Assembly (NCBI GenBank): GCA_021307345.1
Contig: CP089930.1
Coordinates: 2,232,001 to 2,296,000 of the forward strand
Length of the DNA: 64,000 bases
Direction: 5' to 3'
Origin: Escherichia coli
Lineage (GTDB): Bacteria; Pseudomonadota; Gammaproteobacteria; Enterobacterales; Enterobacteriaceae
This document shows, in pieces, positions 1 to 12,778 of the stretch. The position numbers and the translations under genes are program-made. Below the pieces are notes generated by a model. That model was not told the origin of the DNA. It searched no databases and worked only from the letters and a program-made list of their open reading frames with translations. Each line of letters starts with the position of its first letter. Positions within the stretch are counted from its first letter, which is position 1.

Positions 1-1227
<1,227 letters not shown>

Positions 1228-2343
1228 ATGGCGAGCGTACAGCTGCAAAATGTAACGAAGGCCTGGGGGGATGTGGTGGTATCGAAAGATATCAATCTCG
1301 ACATCCACGAAGGTGAGTTCGTGGTGTTTGTCGGACCATCTGGCTGCGGTAAATCCACTTTACTGCGCATGATTGCCGGTCTTGAGACGATCACCAGCGG
1401 CGACCTGTTCATCGGTGATAAACGAATGAACGATACCCCGCCAGCAGAACGCGGCGTCGGCATGGTGTTCCAGTCCTATGCGCTCTATCCCCACCTGTCT
1501 GTGGCAGAAAATATGTCTTTTGGCCTGAAATTAGCAGGCGCAAAGAAAGAGGTCATCAACCAGCGTGTTAACCAGGTGGCGGAAGTGCTGCAACTGGCGC
1601 ACTTGCTGGATCGCAAACCGAAGGCGCTCTCCGGCGGACAACGTCAACGTGTGGCGATTGGTCGTACGCTGGTGGCCGAGCCAAGCGTGTTTTTACTCGA
1701 TGAACCGCTTTCCAACCTTGATGCCGCGCTACGTGTACAGATGCGTATCGAAATTTCCCGTCTGCATAAACGCCTGGGGCGCACGATGATTTACGTCACC
1801 CACGACCAGGTCGAAGCGATGACGTTGGCCGATAAAATCGTGGTGCTGGACGCCGGTCGCGTGGCGCAGGTCGGGAAGCCGCTTGAGTTGTATCACTATC
1901 CGGCCGACCGCTTTGTCGCCGGTTTTATCGGTTCACCGAAAATGAATTTCCTGCCGGTAAAAGTGACCGCCGTTGCAATCGATCAAGTCCAGGTTGAGCT
2001 GCCGATGCCAAACCTCCAGCAGGTATGGCTGCCGGTTGAAAGCCACAACGTTCAGGTCGGCGCCAACATGTCGCTGGGCATTCGCCCGGAACATTTACTG
2101 CCAAGCGATATCGCCGACGTCATCCTTGAGGGGGAAGTTCAGGTGGTCGAGCAGCTCGGCAACGAAACGCAAATTCATATCCAGATCCCTTCCATTCGTC
2201 AAAACCTGGTGTACCGCCAGTCTGACGTGGTGTTGGTAGAAGAAGGTGCCACATTCGCTATCGGCCTGCCGCCAGAGCGTTGCCATCTGTTCCGTGAGGA
2301 TGGCACTGCATGTCGTCGACTGCATCAGGAGCCGGGCGTTTAA
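1228..2343 (+). CDS. malK: Maltose importer ATP-binding protein MalK
   Basis: ATPase subunit of MalFGK2 that powers maltodextrin uptake at the inner membrane. It also sequesters the activator MalT and is the target of inducer exclusion by EIIA-Glc. The 371 residues equal the family length. Walker [10 protein letters not shown] is at 36-44, the signature LSGGQRQR near 134-141, Walker B FLLDEP near 154-159, and the switch His in YVTHDQ near 192. After about residue 236 follows the C-terminal OB-fold regulatory domain. The start ATG has an agggag-type ribosome site. First gene of malK-lamB-malM. Confidence 0.98.
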   Translation: MASVQLQNVTKAWGDVVVSKDINLDIHEGEFVVFVGPSGCGKSTLLRMIAGLETITSGDLFIGDKRMNDTPPAERGVGMVFQSYALYPHLSVAENMSFGLKLAGAKKEVINQRVNQVAEVLQLAHLLDRKPKALSGGQRQRVAIGRTLVAEPSVFLLDEPLSNLDAALRVQMRIEISRLHKRLGRTMIYVTHDQVEAMTLADKIVVLDAGRVAQVGKPLELYHYPADRFVAGFIGSPKMNFLPVKVTAVAIDQVQVELPMPNLQQVWLPVESHNVQVGANMSLGIRPEHLLPSDIADVILEGEVQVVEQLGNETQIHIQIPSIRQNLVYRQSDVVLVEEGATFAIGLPPERCHLFREDGTACRRLHQEPGV

Positions 2344-2385
2344 GCACCCCTAAAAAAGACACAAAGCCTGTGACAGGCGATGTGA

Positions 2386-3756
<1,371 letters not shown>

Positions 3757-3763
3757 TAGCAAT

Positions 3764-3892
<129 letters not shown>

Positions 3893-3997
3893 AAAACAGG
3901 TTGTCATTATTTATAAGGGGCGTAAGCCCCTCTGATTATCGGGTTAAGCGCGCTATTGCCTGGCTACCGCTGAACTCCAGATTTTGAGGTGAAAACA

Positions 3998-4936
3998 ATG
4001 AAAATGAATAAAAGTCTCATCGCCCTCTGTTTATCAGCAGGGTTGCTGGCAAGCGCGCCTGGAATCAGCCTTGCCGATGTTAACTACGTACCGCAAAACA
4101 CCAGCGATGCGCCAGCCATTCCATCTGCCGCGCTGCAACAATTAACCTGGACACCAGTCGATCAATCTAAAACCCAGACCACCCGGTTAGCTACTGGCGG
4201 TCAACAACTGAACGTCCCTGGCATCAGCGGTTCGGTTGCCGCATACAGCGTCCCGGCAAACATTGGCGAGCTGACACTGACGCTGACCAGTGAAGTGAAC
4301 AAACAAACCAGCGTATTTGCGCCGAACGTGCTGATTCTTGATCAGAACATGACACCATCGGCCTTCTTCCCCAGCAGTTATTTCACCTACCAGGAACCTG
4401 GCGTGATGAGTGCAGATCGTCTGGAAGGCGTTATGCGACTGACACCTGCATTAGGGCAGCAGAAACTTTATGTGCTGGTCTTTACCACTGAAAAAGATCT
4501 CCAGCAGACGACACAACTGCTCGATCCGGCAAAAGCCTATGCTAAAGGTGTTGGTAACTCGGTGCCGGATATTCCAGACCCGGTTGCCCGTCATACCACC
4601 GATGGTCTGCTGAAACTGAAAGTGAAAACCAACTCCAGCTCCAGCGTGTTGGTGGGGTCGTTGTTTGGTTCTTCCGCTCCAGCTCCGGTTACGGTAGGCA
4701 ACACTGCGGCACCGGCGACCTACACGGCACCAGCCGCAGCTGCACCTGCTCCGGCACCGGCGAAGAAAAGTGAACCTATGCTCAACGACACGGAAAGTTA
4801 TTTTAATACCGCGATTAAAAACGCTGTCGCGAAAGGTGATGTTGATAAGGCGTTAAAACTGCTTGATGAAGCTGAACGCCTGGGCTCGACATCTGCCCGT
4901 TCCACCTTTATCAGCAGTGTAAAAGGCAAGGGGTAA
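3998..4936 (+). CDS. malM: Periplasmic maltose-operon protein MalM
   Basis: Periplasmic protein of the mal regulon whose role is still unclear. Residues 1-26 form a signal peptide (cleavage SLA|DVNYV). I chose the ATG at 3998, with aggtg eight bases before it, over the in-frame GTG at 3989. The product is 312 residues against 306 recalled for K-12. The extra residues lie in the Ala/Pro-rich linker near residues 235-255 (tandem APA-type units), before the C-terminal segment beginning KKSEPMLNDTESYF. Last gene of the operon, followed by a strong terminator. Confidence 0.95.
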   Translation: MKMNKSLIALCLSAGLLASAPGISLADVNYVPQNTSDAPAIPSAALQQLTWTPVDQSKTQTTRLATGGQQLNVPGISGSVAAYSVPANIGELTLTLTSEVNKQTSVFAPNVLILDQNMTPSAFFPSSYFTYQEPGVMSADRLEGVMRLTPALGQQKLYVLVFTTEKDLQQTTQLLDPAKAYAKGVGNSVPDIPDPVARHTTDGLLKLKVKTNSSSSVLVGSLFGSSAPAPVTVGNTAAPATYTAPAAAAPAPAPAKKSEPMLNDTESYFNTAIKNAVAKGDVDKALKLLDEAERLGSTSARSTFISSVKGKG

Positions 4937-4968
4937 TTACGCCCCACAGTGCTGATTTTGCAACAACT

Positions 4969-4996
4969 GGTGCGTCTTCGGGCGCACCTTTTTTTC
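4969..4996 (+). terminator. Intrinsic terminator after malM
   Basis: Eight-base-pair stem ggtgcgtc/ggcgcacc (one T-G pair) closed by a ttcg tetraloop, followed by a run of T (4989-4995). It separates the mal operon from ubiC. Confidence 0.9.
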
Positions 4997-5115
4997 TCTC
5001 TCTCCTGTGATTGTTGCGTTATTGTTGCGTATTAGATCACTTAATATGCTTTACATCTCCCGTTAACGCTTTTCTGCGATACAATGCCTTTACGTTATGT
5101 AACGGAGAGTTCGGC

Positions 5116-5613
5116 ATGTCACACCCCGCGTTAACGCAACTGCGTGCGCTGCGCTATTTTGCAGAGATCCCTGCGCTGGAACCGCAACTGCTCGACTGGT
5201 TGTTGCTGGAAGATTCCATGACCAAACGTTTTGAACAGCAGGGAAAAACGGTGAGCGTGACGATGATCCGCGAAGGGTTTGTCGAGCAGAATGAAATCCC
5301 CGAAGAATTACCGCTGCTGCCGAAAGAATCCCGTTACTGGTTACGTGAGATTTTGTTATGTGCAGATGGAGAACCGTGGCTTGCCGGTCGCACTGTCGTT
5401 CCTGTGTCAACGCTAAGCGGCCCCGAGCTGGCGTTACAAAATTTGGGTAAAACGCCGTTAGGACGCTATCTGTTTACATCATCGACATTAACCCGTGACT
5501 TTATTGAGATAGGCAGTGATGCCGGACTTTGGGGGCGACGTTCCCGCCTGCGATTAAGTGGTAAGCCGCTGCTGCTGACCGAACTGTTTTTACCGGCATC
5601 ACCGTTGTACTAA
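5116..5613 (+). CDS. ubiC: Chorismate pyruvate-lyase UbiC
   Basis: Cytosolic enzyme cleaving chorismate to 4-hydroxybenzoate and pyruvate, the first committed step of ubiquinone synthesis. 165 residues, the family length, when begun at the ATG at 5116 ([15 protein letters not shown]); cggagag is upstream. The longer in-frame reading from 5011 would run through the promoter and is rejected. Conserved family stretches include [14 protein letters not shown] and the C-terminal [14 protein letters not shown] with the active-site Glu. It lies 12 bp upstream of ubiA and is probably cotranscribed. Confidence 0.97.
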   Translation: MSHPALTQLRALRYFAEIPALEPQLLDWLLLEDSMTKRFEQQGKTVSVTMIREGFVEQNEIPEELPLLPKESRYWLREILLCADGEPWLAGRTVVPVSTLSGPELALQNLGKTPLGRYLFTSSTLTRDFIEIGSDAGLWGRRSRLRLSGKPLLLTELFLPASPLY

Positions 5614-5625
5614 GAGGAAAAAAAT

Positions 5626-6498
5626 ATGGAGTGGAGTCTGACGCAAAATAAGCTGCTGGCGTTTCACCGCTTAATGCGTACGGATAAGCCAATTGGTGCG
5701 TTACTGCTGCTCTGGCCAACTTTATGGGCGCTATGGGTGGCGACACCCGGTGTTCCCCAACTCTGGATCCTGGCGGTGTTTGTCGCTGGCGTCTGGCTGA
5801 TGCGTGCCGCCGGTTGTGTAGTGAATGACTATGCTGATCGTAAGTTTGATGGTCATGTTAAGCGCACGGCAAACCGACCGCTTCCCAGTGGCGCGGTGAC
5901 GGAGAAAGAGGCGCGAACGCTATTTGTGGTGCTGGTGCTGATTTCGTTCTTACTGGTATTGACGCTGAACACGATGACCATTCTGTTGTCGATTGCCGGA
6001 CTGGCGTTGGCGTGGGTGTACCCGTTTATGAAGCGGTATACCCATTTACCGCAAGTAGTGCTGGGTGCGGCGTTTGGTTGGTCGATTCCAATGGCTTTTG
6101 CCGCTGTGAGTGAATCGGTGCCGTTAAGCTGCTGGTTAATGTTCCTCGCCAATATTCTGTGGGCGGTGGCTTACGACACGCAGTATGCGATGGTTGACCG
6201 TGATGACGACGTGAAGATTGGCATTAAGTCCACCGCGATCCTGTTTGGACAATACGATAAGTTGATTATCGGCATTTTGCAGATTGGCGTGCTGGTGCTG
6301 ATGGCGATTATCGGCGAGTTAAATGGCTTAGGCTGGGGATATTACTGGTCAATACTGATCGCGGGCGCACTGTTTGTTTATCAACAAAAACTGATTGCCA
6401 ACCGCGAGCGTGAAGCCTGTTTTAAAGCGTTTATGAATAATAACTATGTTGGCCTGGTACTGTTTTTAGGGCTGGCAATGAGTTACTGGCATTTCTGA
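5626..6498 (+). CDS. ubiA: 4-hydroxybenzoate octaprenyltransferase UbiA
   Basis: Polytopic inner-membrane prenyltransferase joining octaprenyl diphosphate to 4-hydroxybenzoate, the second step of ubiquinone synthesis. 290 residues with about nine hydrophobic segments. The first Mg-diphosphate motif NDYADRKFD is at 67-75 and the second, [12 protein letters not shown], near 184-195. An aagagg ribosome site precedes the ATG. Its substrate is the product of the adjacent ubiC. Confidence 0.98.
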   Translation: MEWSLTQNKLLAFHRLMRTDKPIGALLLLWPTLWALWVATPGVPQLWILAVFVAGVWLMRAAGCVVNDYADRKFDGHVKRTANRPLPSGAVTEKEARTLFVVLVLISFLLVLTLNTMTILLSIAGLALAWVYPFMKRYTHLPQVVLGAAFGWSIPMAFAAVSESVPLSCWLMFLANILWAVAYDTQYAMVDRDDDVKIGIKSTAILFGQYDKLIIGILQIGVLVLMAIIGELNGLGWGYYWSILIAGALFVYQQKLIANREREACFKAFMNNNYVGLVLFLGLAMSYWHF

Positions 6499-6504
6499 TG
6501 ATGT

Positions 6505-6541
6505 AAAAAAGCCGGATGATCATGGTCATCCGGCTTTTTTT
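6505..6541. terminator. Bidirectional terminator after ubiA
   Basis: Perfect stem gccggatga (6511-6519) with tcatccggc (6526-6534), flanked by A6 on the left and a T run on the right. It can end transcription from ubiA and act from the opposite side. Confidence 0.9.
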
Positions 6542-6552
6542 CTGTGAAATGC

Positions 6553-6653
6553 TGCCTGATGCGCTGCGCTTATCAGGCCTACATAACACATCGCAATTTA
6601 TTGAATTTGCAGGTCATAGTAGGCCGGGTAAGGCGTTTTCGCCGCATCCGGCA
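6553..6653. repeat. BIME (REP pair) between ubiA and plsB
   Basis: Opposed REP units gcctgatgcgctgcgcttatcaggcc and taggccgggtaaggcg...gccgcatccggc lie between the convergent 3' ends of ubiA and plsB. Confidence 0.9.
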
Positions 6654-6664
6654 ACGCTCATCAG

Positions 6665-9088
6665 TTACCCTTCGCCCTGCGTCGCACTCTCAATCGTTAA
6701 GCGTACATCGGACGTAATCAACTCCGCGAGCAACTGATAAACCTTCATCGTTTCTGCCGGTTCGGCGTCGCCGCTGTCGCTGATATATCCTTCATCACGC
6801 AGCGTCAGCACCAGAGAACTGAACACCGCTTTGTCGAAGAACTCCGGTGCGTTGATGCCGTGCAGCACGGAAAGACGTTGTGCCACAGTGCGGCTCTCTT
6901 TCTCCAGCGTACCGCGATTGATCGACGGGTTGGCGCTCAACAGCCAGAAGGTAATCGCATAACGTTGCAGCGTTTCACGCGCGCCTGCGGCAAGCAACTG
7001 AAGCGTGCGGGAGTGCGCCGGATTGATATGTAACTCATCATCTTGCAGCGTAATCAGCCCCTGGCGTTGCATCTCATTCGCCAGCGCATCAATAACACCC
7101 GGCAACTCGTCACGCTCCCAGCGCAGGAACAGCTCCGCTTTTAGCATTGGGTAAAGCACATTGACGTGCTCCATCAACACTTCGCGGGAGATGTGCCGAT
7201 GCTGCGTCACAATCGCTGCCATCAGCGAAGGCAGAACCAACATATGCGCAATGTTGTTGCGATAGTAGGTCATCAGCACCGCTTGCTCACGCGGCAGGAT
7301 AATAATGTCGCCGATGGTGTCTTTCTCAACTTCAAACTTGTTCATTTGCAGCGCGTGATCAATCAGCTCACCGGCGCTGGCTGAAGGAACGGTAGAGTCC
7401 GTGGAGTAAGGCACGTTGCGCATCAAATCGAGATAACAATTCAGCTGCTCAGTCAATTGCTCGCGAGTGAGTGAACGCTGACGTGACGCCAGCAGCGCAG
7501 TACAGCACAGGTTCATGGCGTTAGCCGCGCCTGCGTTGTTAATGCGCACCATCAGATCGGCAGCAATGTTATTGACCGTCGGTGTTAACCAGGCCGGACG
7601 CACAGCTTCAATGGGATCAATAGATTCACGCCAGTCTGGTACGTGCTGATTGAGATAGGTCATCAACGGCATCGGTTCACCGAAGTTGACATAGCCCTGA
7701 CCGAGATTACGCAGCTTGCTTAAACCGCGCAGCATCTGCGGCAGGCTCTCTTTCTCTTTCGTCGCGCCGCGCAGTTCTTTGGCGTAAGTACCCACTTCCA
7801 TGACGTGCTCATAACCGATGTAGATCGGAATCAACGTAATAGGACGCGTACCGCCACGCAGCATCGCCTGAATGGTCATCGACAGTGTGCCGGTTTTCGG
7901 ATCAAGCAAACGTCCTGTACGCGAACGACCGCCTTCCACAAAGTACTCAACGGAATAACCACGGCTGAACAGTTCGCCGAGATATTCACGGAAAACGGTG
8001 GAGTAGAGTTTATTGCCTTTAAAAGTACGGCGAATAAAGAACGCCCCCAGACGGCGGAAAATCGGCCCGGCAGGCCAGAAGTTCAGGTTGATCCCGGCGG
8101 CGATATGCGGCGGCACCAGCCCCTGGTGATACAGCACGTAAGAGAGCAGCAGGTAGTCCATGTGGCTACGGTGGCATGGCACATACACCAACTCATGACC
8201 GTCGTGAGCCAGCTGGCGAACGCGTTCGGCATTATGGACGTTGATTCCCTGATAGAGCCGGTTCCAGGTGAAGCCCAGAATACGGTCAGTCAGGCGGATC
8301 ATCTCGTAAGAGAAATTCGCCGCAATCTCTTCCATCAGCGCAATCGCGTTCTGCTGCGCTTTTTCATGGGAGATTTTTTTGCTGCGCGCTTCATCTTCTA
8401 CCGCTTTGGCAATTGCACGCGAGGCGAGCAGCTTATTGAACAAATCCTGACGAGCAGGCAAGCGTGGACCCACGGCAGCCAGACGCTGACGGGCAAAGTG
8501 CATACGCGCCACGCGCGCCAGTTTTTGGGCGATAGTTTTATCTGTGCCGTGTTCATCAGCCATGCGGCGTAGCGAAACTGACGGCGAGAAACGCACAAAG
8601 CTATCGCGACCAAGCCACAGTACGGCGAAAAATTTCTGCACGCCGTTGAGCATACGTAGTGGCGGGTTTACTTCGCCTTTTTCACGTCCTGGCGCACGAC
8701 CAAACATCACCGATACCGGCACCATCTGCACATCCAGATTTGGGTTGCTACGGTGCAGATCGAGATAGTCGTGGAACAGCTTAATAGACTCTTCTTTCGG
8801 CGTGTAATAGGTGAAAACACGCGGCCCGCCATGAATAAACACATAGCGCGGCAGTAGCGTGCCGTCTACCTCCAGCGGCTCTAATGGATCAGGCAGATCA
8901 TGCGCCAGGCACTGGGCGCGCAACGTCAGCAAATCCGCTTTTGAGTTGTACGGTAAAACGTACATAATTGGACGAGAGGTATCGAGCCCCAATTCCGGGG
9001 CAGGATCTGCCGGAATAGACTTGCTTTTTACCAGGATGCTTAATGGTAAATTCAGTAATTTGTAGTAAATTCGTGGCCAGCCGGACAT
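6665..9088 (-). CDS. plsB: Glycerol-3-phosphate acyltransferase PlsB
   Basis: Inner-membrane enzyme placing an acyl chain on sn-1 of glycerol-3-phosphate, the first step of phospholipid synthesis. The ATG at 9088 ([18 protein letters not shown]) gives 807 residues, the accepted length; an upstream in-frame start ([10 protein letters not shown]) would give 827. Acyltransferase blocks are visible: HRSHMD (H306/D311, HX4D), [15 protein letters not shown] and IPIYIGYE. It diverges from dgkA, which works in the phospholipid recycling path. Confidence 0.98.
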   Translation of the reverse strand: MSGWPRIYYKLLNLPLSILVKSKSIPADPAPELGLDTSRPIMYVLPYNSKADLLTLRAQCLAHDLPDPLEPLEVDGTLLPRYVFIHGGPRVFTYYTPKEESIKLFHDYLDLHRSNPNLDVQMVPVSVMFGRAPGREKGEVNPPLRMLNGVQKFFAVLWLGRDSFVRFSPSVSLRRMADEHGTDKTIAQKLARVARMHFARQRLAAVGPRLPARQDLFNKLLASRAIAKAVEDEARSKKISHEKAQQNAIALMEEIAANFSYEMIRLTDRILGFTWNRLYQGINVHNAERVRQLAHDGHELVYVPCHRSHMDYLLLSYVLYHQGLVPPHIAAGINLNFWPAGPIFRRLGAFFIRRTFKGNKLYSTVFREYLGELFSRGYSVEYFVEGGRSRTGRLLDPKTGTLSMTIQAMLRGGTRPITLIPIYIGYEHVMEVGTYAKELRGATKEKESLPQMLRGLSKLRNLGQGYVNFGEPMPLMTYLNQHVPDWRESIDPIEAVRPAWLTPTVNNIAADLMVRINNAGAANAMNLCCTALLASRQRSLTREQLTEQLNCYLDLMRNVPYSTDSTVPSASAGELIDHALQMNKFEVEKDTIGDIIILPREQAVLMTYYRNNIAHMLVLPSLMAAIVTQHRHISREVLMEHVNVLYPMLKAELFLRWERDELPGVIDALANEMQRQGLITLQDDELHINPAHSRTLQLLAAGARETLQRYAITFWLLSANPSINRGTLEKESRTVAQRLSVLHGINAPEFFDKAVFSSLVLTLRDEGYISDSGDAEPAETMKVYQLLAELITSDVRLTIESATQGEG

Positions 9089-9257
9089 AAACGATGTAAA
9101 GCCTCTGGTTAATAATGCAAATGCGCGGGAAGGATAGCAGAAAGTCATGGGAAATTCTGTGGTATCCGCTCTTGTTTCGCGCGGCGCTACGCTACCGGAA
9201 TCATCGGATTCAACGGTACACTGATATTGACGCTCATAATGTAAAAAGGTTCTTTCA

Positions 9258-9626
9258 ATGGCCAATAATACCACTGGATTCACTCGAATTATCAAAGCCG
9301 CTGGCTATTCCTGGAAAGGTTTACGCGCTGCATGGATCAACGAAGCGGCATTCCGTCAGGAAGGCGTGGCGGTATTGTTGGCGGTGGTCATCGCTTGCTG
9401 GCTGGATGTGGACGCAATTACCCGCGTGCTGCTTATCAGCTCCGTCATGCTGGTGATGATTGTGGAAATTCTTAATAGCGCCATCGAAGCGGTGGTTGAT
9501 CGTATTGGCTCTGAATACCACGAACTTTCCGGGCGGGCGAAAGATATGGGGTCCGCAGCGGTGCTGATCGCGATTATCGTCGCTGTGGCAACCTGGGTCA
9601 TTCTGTTATGGTCGCATTTTGGATAA
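9258..9626 (+). CDS. dgkA: Diacylglycerol kinase DgkA
   Basis: Small trimeric inner-membrane kinase that phosphorylates diacylglycerol released during osmoregulated glucan and lipid A modification, returning it as phosphatidate. 122 residues, full family length. An N-terminal amphipathic segment is followed by three membrane spans. The conserved [13 protein letters not shown] segment carries the catalytic Glu and metal-binding residues. It diverges from plsB; lexA follows 109 bp downstream with its own promoter. Confidence 0.98.
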   Translation: MANNTTGFTRIIKAAGYSWKGLRAAWINEAAFRQEGVAVLLAVVIACWLDVDAITRVLLISSVMLVMIVEILNSAIEAVVDRIGSEYHELSGRAKDMGSAAVLIAIIVAVATWVILLWSHFG

Positions 9627-9690
9627 CCCTTCCAGAATTCGATAAATCTCTGGTTTATTGTGTAGTTTATGGTTCCAAAATCGCCTTTTG

Positions 9691-9727
9691 CTGTATATAC
9701 TCACAGCATAACTGTATATACACCCAG
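9691..9727 (+). promoter_or_regulatory. Two LexA (SOS) boxes in the lexA promoter
   Basis: Two CTG-N10-CAG operators: ctgtatatactcacag at 9691-9706 and ctgtatatacacccag at 9712-9727. They sit just before the lexA ATG at 9736 and give the known autoregulation. The ribosome site gggggcgg overlaps the edge of the second box. Confidence 0.96.
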
Positions 9728-9735
9728 GGGGCGGA

Positions 9736-10344
9736 ATGAAAGCGTTAACGGCCAGGCAACAAGAGGTGTTTGATCTCATTCGTGATCACATCAGCCAGAC
9801 AGGTATGCCGCCGACGCGTGCGGAAATCGCGCAGCGTTTGGGGTTCCGTTCCCCAAACGCGGCAGAAGAACATCTGAAAGCGTTGGCACGCAAAGGCGTA
9901 ATTGAAATTGTTTCCGGCGCATCGCGTGGGATTCGTTTGTTGCAGGAAGAGGAAGAAGGGTTGCCATTGGTAGGTCGTGTGGCTGCCGGTGAACCGCTTC
10001 TGGCGCAGCAGCATATTGAAGGTCATTATCAGGTCGATCCTTCCTTGTTCAAGCCGAATGCCGATTTCCTGCTGCGCGTCAGCGGAATGTCGATGAAAGA
10101 TATCGGCATTATGGATGGTGACTTGCTGGCAGTGCATAAAACTCAGGATGTACGTAATGGTCAGGTCGTTGTCGCACGTATTGATGACGAAGTTACCGTT
10201 AAGCGTCTGAAAAAACAGGGCAATAAAGTCGAATTATTGCCAGAAAACAGCGAGTTTAAACCGATTGTCGTTGACCTTCGTCAGCAGAGCTTCACCATTG
10301 AAGGGCTGGCGGTTGGGGTTATTCGCAACGGCGACTGGCTGTAA
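9736..10344 (+). CDS. lexA: SOS repressor LexA
   Basis: Transcriptional repressor of the SOS regulon that cleaves itself when stimulated by RecA filaments. 202 residues. Winged helix-turn-helix in residues 1-70. Cleavage site Ala84-Gly85 (RVAAGEPLL), nucleophile Ser119 (GMSMKD), general base Lys156 (VTVKRLKK). All functional residues are present. Preceded by two operators and followed by dinF, from which it is separated by a strong hairpin. Confidence 0.99.
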   Translation: MKALTARQQEVFDLIRDHISQTGMPPTRAEIAQRLGFRSPNAAEEHLKALARKGVIEIVSGASRGIRLLQEEEEGLPLVGRVAAGEPLLAQQHIEGHYQVDPSLFKPNADFLLRVSGMSMKDIGIMDGDLLAVHKTQDVRNGQVVVARIDDEVTVKRLKKQGNKVELLPENSEFKPIVVDLRQQSFTIEGLAVGVIRNGDWL

Positions 10345-10357
10345 CAGATCTCTGATA

Positions 10358-10390
10358 CCGCGATGCCGCCTGGCGTCGCGGTTTGTTTTT
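10358..10390 (+). terminator. Intrinsic terminator (attenuator) between lexA and dinF
   Basis: Ten-pair stem from 10358-10367 with 10372-10381 (one T-G pair), loop gcct, then tttgttttt. It follows the lexA stop by 14 bases and contains the upstream in-frame ATG (10363) sometimes used as dinF start. Confidence 0.85.
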
Positions 10391-10416
10391 CATCTCTCTT
10401 CATCAGGCTTGTCTGC

Positions 10417-11742
10417 ATGGCATTCCTCACTTCATCTGATAAAGCTCTCTGGCATCTCGCCTTACCTATGATTTTCTCCAATATCACCGTTCCGTTGCTG
10501 GGGCTGGTTGATACGGCGGTAATTGGTCATCTTGATAGTCCGGTTTATCTGGGCGGCGTGGCGGTTGGCGCAACGGCGACCAGCTTTCTCTTTATGCTGT
10601 TGCTGTTTTTGCGCATGAGCACTACCGGGCTTACTGCGCAGGCGTATGGTGCCAAAAATCCTCAGGCATTAGCGCGTGCGCTGGTGCAGCCGTTGCTACT
10701 GGCGCTGGGGGCTGGCGCGTTGATTGCTCTGTTGCGTACACCGATTATCGATCTGGCGCTGCATATTGTTGGTGGCAGTGAAGCCGTGCTGGAACAGGCG
10801 CGGCGCTTTCTTGAAATTCGGTGGCTAAGTGCACCGGCGTCGCTGGCAAACCTGGTATTACTTGGCTGGTTGCTCGGCGTGCAATATGCCCGTGCGCCGG
10901 TTGTCCTGTTAGTGGTGGGTAATATTCTCAACATTGTGCTGGATGTCTGGCTGGTGATGGGGTTGCATATGAACGTGCAGGGCGCGGCGCTGGCAACGGT
11001 CATCGCAGAATATGCGACGTTGCTGATTGGTCTGCTAATGGTGCGTAAAATCCTTAAACTACGCGGTATTTCCGGCGAAATGCTGAAAACAGCCTGGCGA
11101 GGAAACGTCCGTCGCTTGCTGGCGCTTAACCGCGACATCATGCTGCGCTCCCTGTTATTGCAACTCTGTTTTGGTGCAATAACGGTACTTGGCGCGCGAC
11201 TGGGAAGTGACATTATCGCCGTTAACGCGGTTCTGATGACGCTACTCACCTTTACCGCCTATGCGCTGGATGGTTTTGCCTACGCGGTTGAAGCGCATTC
11301 AGGTCAGGCGTACGGTGCGCGCGACGGTAGCCAGTTACTGGATGTCTGGCGCGCAGCGTGCCGCCAGTCGGGGATCGTAGCGTTGCTGTTTTCTGTGATT
11401 TATTTGCTGGCAGGGGAACACATCATTGCGTTGCTGACGTCGTTAACCCAGATTCAGCAACTGGCTGACCGCTATCTTATCTGGCAGGTGATTTTGCCGC
11501 TGGTTGGTGTCTGGTGTTATCTGCTGGACGGCATGTTTATAGGTGCAACGCGCGCCGCCGAAATGCGAAACAGTATGGCGGTGGCAGCAGCAGGATTTGC
11601 GCTGACGCTCCTCACACTGCCGTGGTTGGGTAATCATGGTTTGTGGCTGGCGTTAACCGTCTTTCTGGCGCTGCGCGGGCTTTCTCTGGCGGCTATCTGG
11701 CGTCGTCACTGGCGCAACGGAACCTGGTTTGCCGGAGCGTGA
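10417..11742 (+). CDS. dinF: MATE-family transporter DinF
   Basis: Inner-membrane multidrug/toxin extrusion family protein, SOS-induced by cotranscription from lexA; linked in the literature to oxidative stress and bile salt tolerance. About twelve membrane spans in two MATE repeats. Begun at the ATG at 10417 (MAFLTSSDKALWHLALP) it has 441 residues. The longer reading from 10363 (459 residues) starts inside the lexA terminator stem and adds a non-conserved leader, so I prefer the shorter form. Confidence 0.92.
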   Translation: MAFLTSSDKALWHLALPMIFSNITVPLLGLVDTAVIGHLDSPVYLGGVAVGATATSFLFMLLLFLRMSTTGLTAQAYGAKNPQALARALVQPLLLALGAGALIALLRTPIIDLALHIVGGSEAVLEQARRFLEIRWLSAPASLANLVLLGWLLGVQYARAPVVLLVVGNILNIVLDVWLVMGLHMNVQGAALATVIAEYATLLIGLLMVRKILKLRGISGEMLKTAWRGNVRRLLALNRDIMLRSLLLQLCFGAITVLGARLGSDIIAVNAVLMTLLTFTAYALDGFAYAVEAHSGQAYGARDGSQLLDVWRAACRQSGIVALLFSVIYLLAGEHIIALLTSLTQIQQLADRYLIWQVILPLVGVWCYLLDGMFIGATRAAEMRNSMAVAAAGFALTLLTLPWLGNHGLWLALTVFLALRGLSLAAIWRRHWRNGTWFAGA

Positions 11743-11857
11743 CGGTTAAATATTCTGAATAAATAATCCTAAGCCAAATTCCTGACTACACTTAATCCCA
11801 CGTTCAGAAGAAAAGCGAGCGTACTCTCATTCACCACCTAACGATGAGGACTTGAAT

Positions 11858-12067
11858 ATGAATAAAGACGAAGTCGGCGGTAACTGGAAACAGTTCAAAG
11901 GTAAAGTGAAAGAGCAATGGGGCAAACTGACCGATGATGATATGACGGTCATTGAAGGTAAACGTGATCAGTTAGTGGATAAAATCCAGGAACGTTACGG
12001 TTACCAGAAAGATCAGGCAGAGAAAGAGGTCGTGGACTGGGAAACCCGCAATGAATACCGCTGGTAA
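11858..12067 (+). CDS. yjbJ: CsbD-like stress protein YjbJ
   Basis: Small abundant hydrophilic protein of the CsbD family, sigma-S associated in E. coli; molecular function unknown. The ATG at 11858, with gagga seven bases upstream, gives 69 residues. Family features are seen: N-terminal GNWKQFKGKVKEQWGKLTDD and C-terminal WETRNEYRW. Single gene; the 3' end faces zur. Confidence 0.95.
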   Translation: MNKDEVGGNWKQFKGKVKEQWGKLTDDDMTVIEGKRDQLVDKIQERYGYQKDQAEKEVVDWETRNEYRW

Positions 12068-12108
12068 TTAATCCCTCCTGCCCGACGTGTACAAGGATGT
12101 ACGCCCTC

Positions 12109-12624
12109 TTAACGCGGTTTCTTTTTCACCTGAATAGAGTGGTCATGATGGCACTGTTCAGGATGACGACACGCTTCCACTTCTACACATGCTGAACATA
12201 GTCCATGCGCTTCAATCACATTATGCCGCAGGGCAAAACCCATTTTTGCCGCCAGCGTATGCATGATGTCTTCCACACCTTCCGCACACTCTTCTTTCAC
12301 TGCGCCGCAGCGATCGCAAATAAACATAGCTGAAGTATGCGTTGGTTGATCGAACAGGTGACAGAGCACATAGCTGTTGGTGGACTCAACTTTATGCACA
12401 AACCCTTGCTCAAGCAGAAAATCGAGTGCGCGATAAACCGTTGGCGGCTTGGCCTGCGGCTCTGCTTCACGCAGTAAATCAAGCAGATCGTAGGCGCTGA
12501 TTGCTCCTTCCTGCAGACTCATCAGGCGCAACACTTCAAGGCGCTGCGGGGTCAGGCGCACATTACGCTGTGCACAGAGTTTTTCAGCTTGCGCTAATAA
12601 CTCCTGCGTTGTGGTCTTTTCCAT
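12109..12624 (-). CDS. zur: Zinc uptake regulator Zur
   Basis: Fur-family repressor that, with zinc bound, shuts off znuABC and other zinc-scavenging genes. The ATG at 12624 (MEKTTTQELLAQAEK) gives 171 residues; the reading from 12636 adds four residues with no support. N-terminal winged helix; structural zinc Cys pairs CDRCG (about 103/106) and CSACVEVEAC (about 143/146); the C-terminus is His/Lys-rich. Transcribed toward yjbJ. Confidence 0.97.
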   Translation of the reverse strand: MEKTTTQELLAQAEKLCAQRNVRLTPQRLEVLRLMSLQEGAISAYDLLDLLREAEPQAKPPTVYRALDFLLEQGFVHKVESTNSYVLCHLFDQPTHTSAMFICDRCGAVKEECAEGVEDIMHTLAAKMGFALRHNVIEAHGLCSACVEVEACRHPEQCHHDHSIQVKKKPR

Positions 12625-12712
12625 TGGGCACCTCAAAGTGGGGTTAAGAATGTCCTTACTTTACCATAGTTCTCACTTAAACGCCGAGAACAGGGCGTCA
12701 TAGCTGTCACAT

Positions 12713-12742
12713 TGCCTGATCGCATATTCGTTATGCTATAGT
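12713..12742 (+). promoter_or_regulatory. Probable sigma-70 promoter of dusA
   Basis: ttgcct at 12713 and a tatagt-type -10 near 12736, about 17 bases apart, 40 bases upstream of the dusA start. This is a pattern match only. Confidence 0.5.
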
Positions 12743-12778
12743 AGCGCCCCCAATTCACCAGGTGCTTAAAAAAACGCC

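Noticed and set aside
7805-8572. 255-codon open reading on the plus strand
   Set aside because: Lies wholly antisense to plsB; composition is that of a mirrored coding frame (many Arg, Gln, His) and no ribosome site or known domain.
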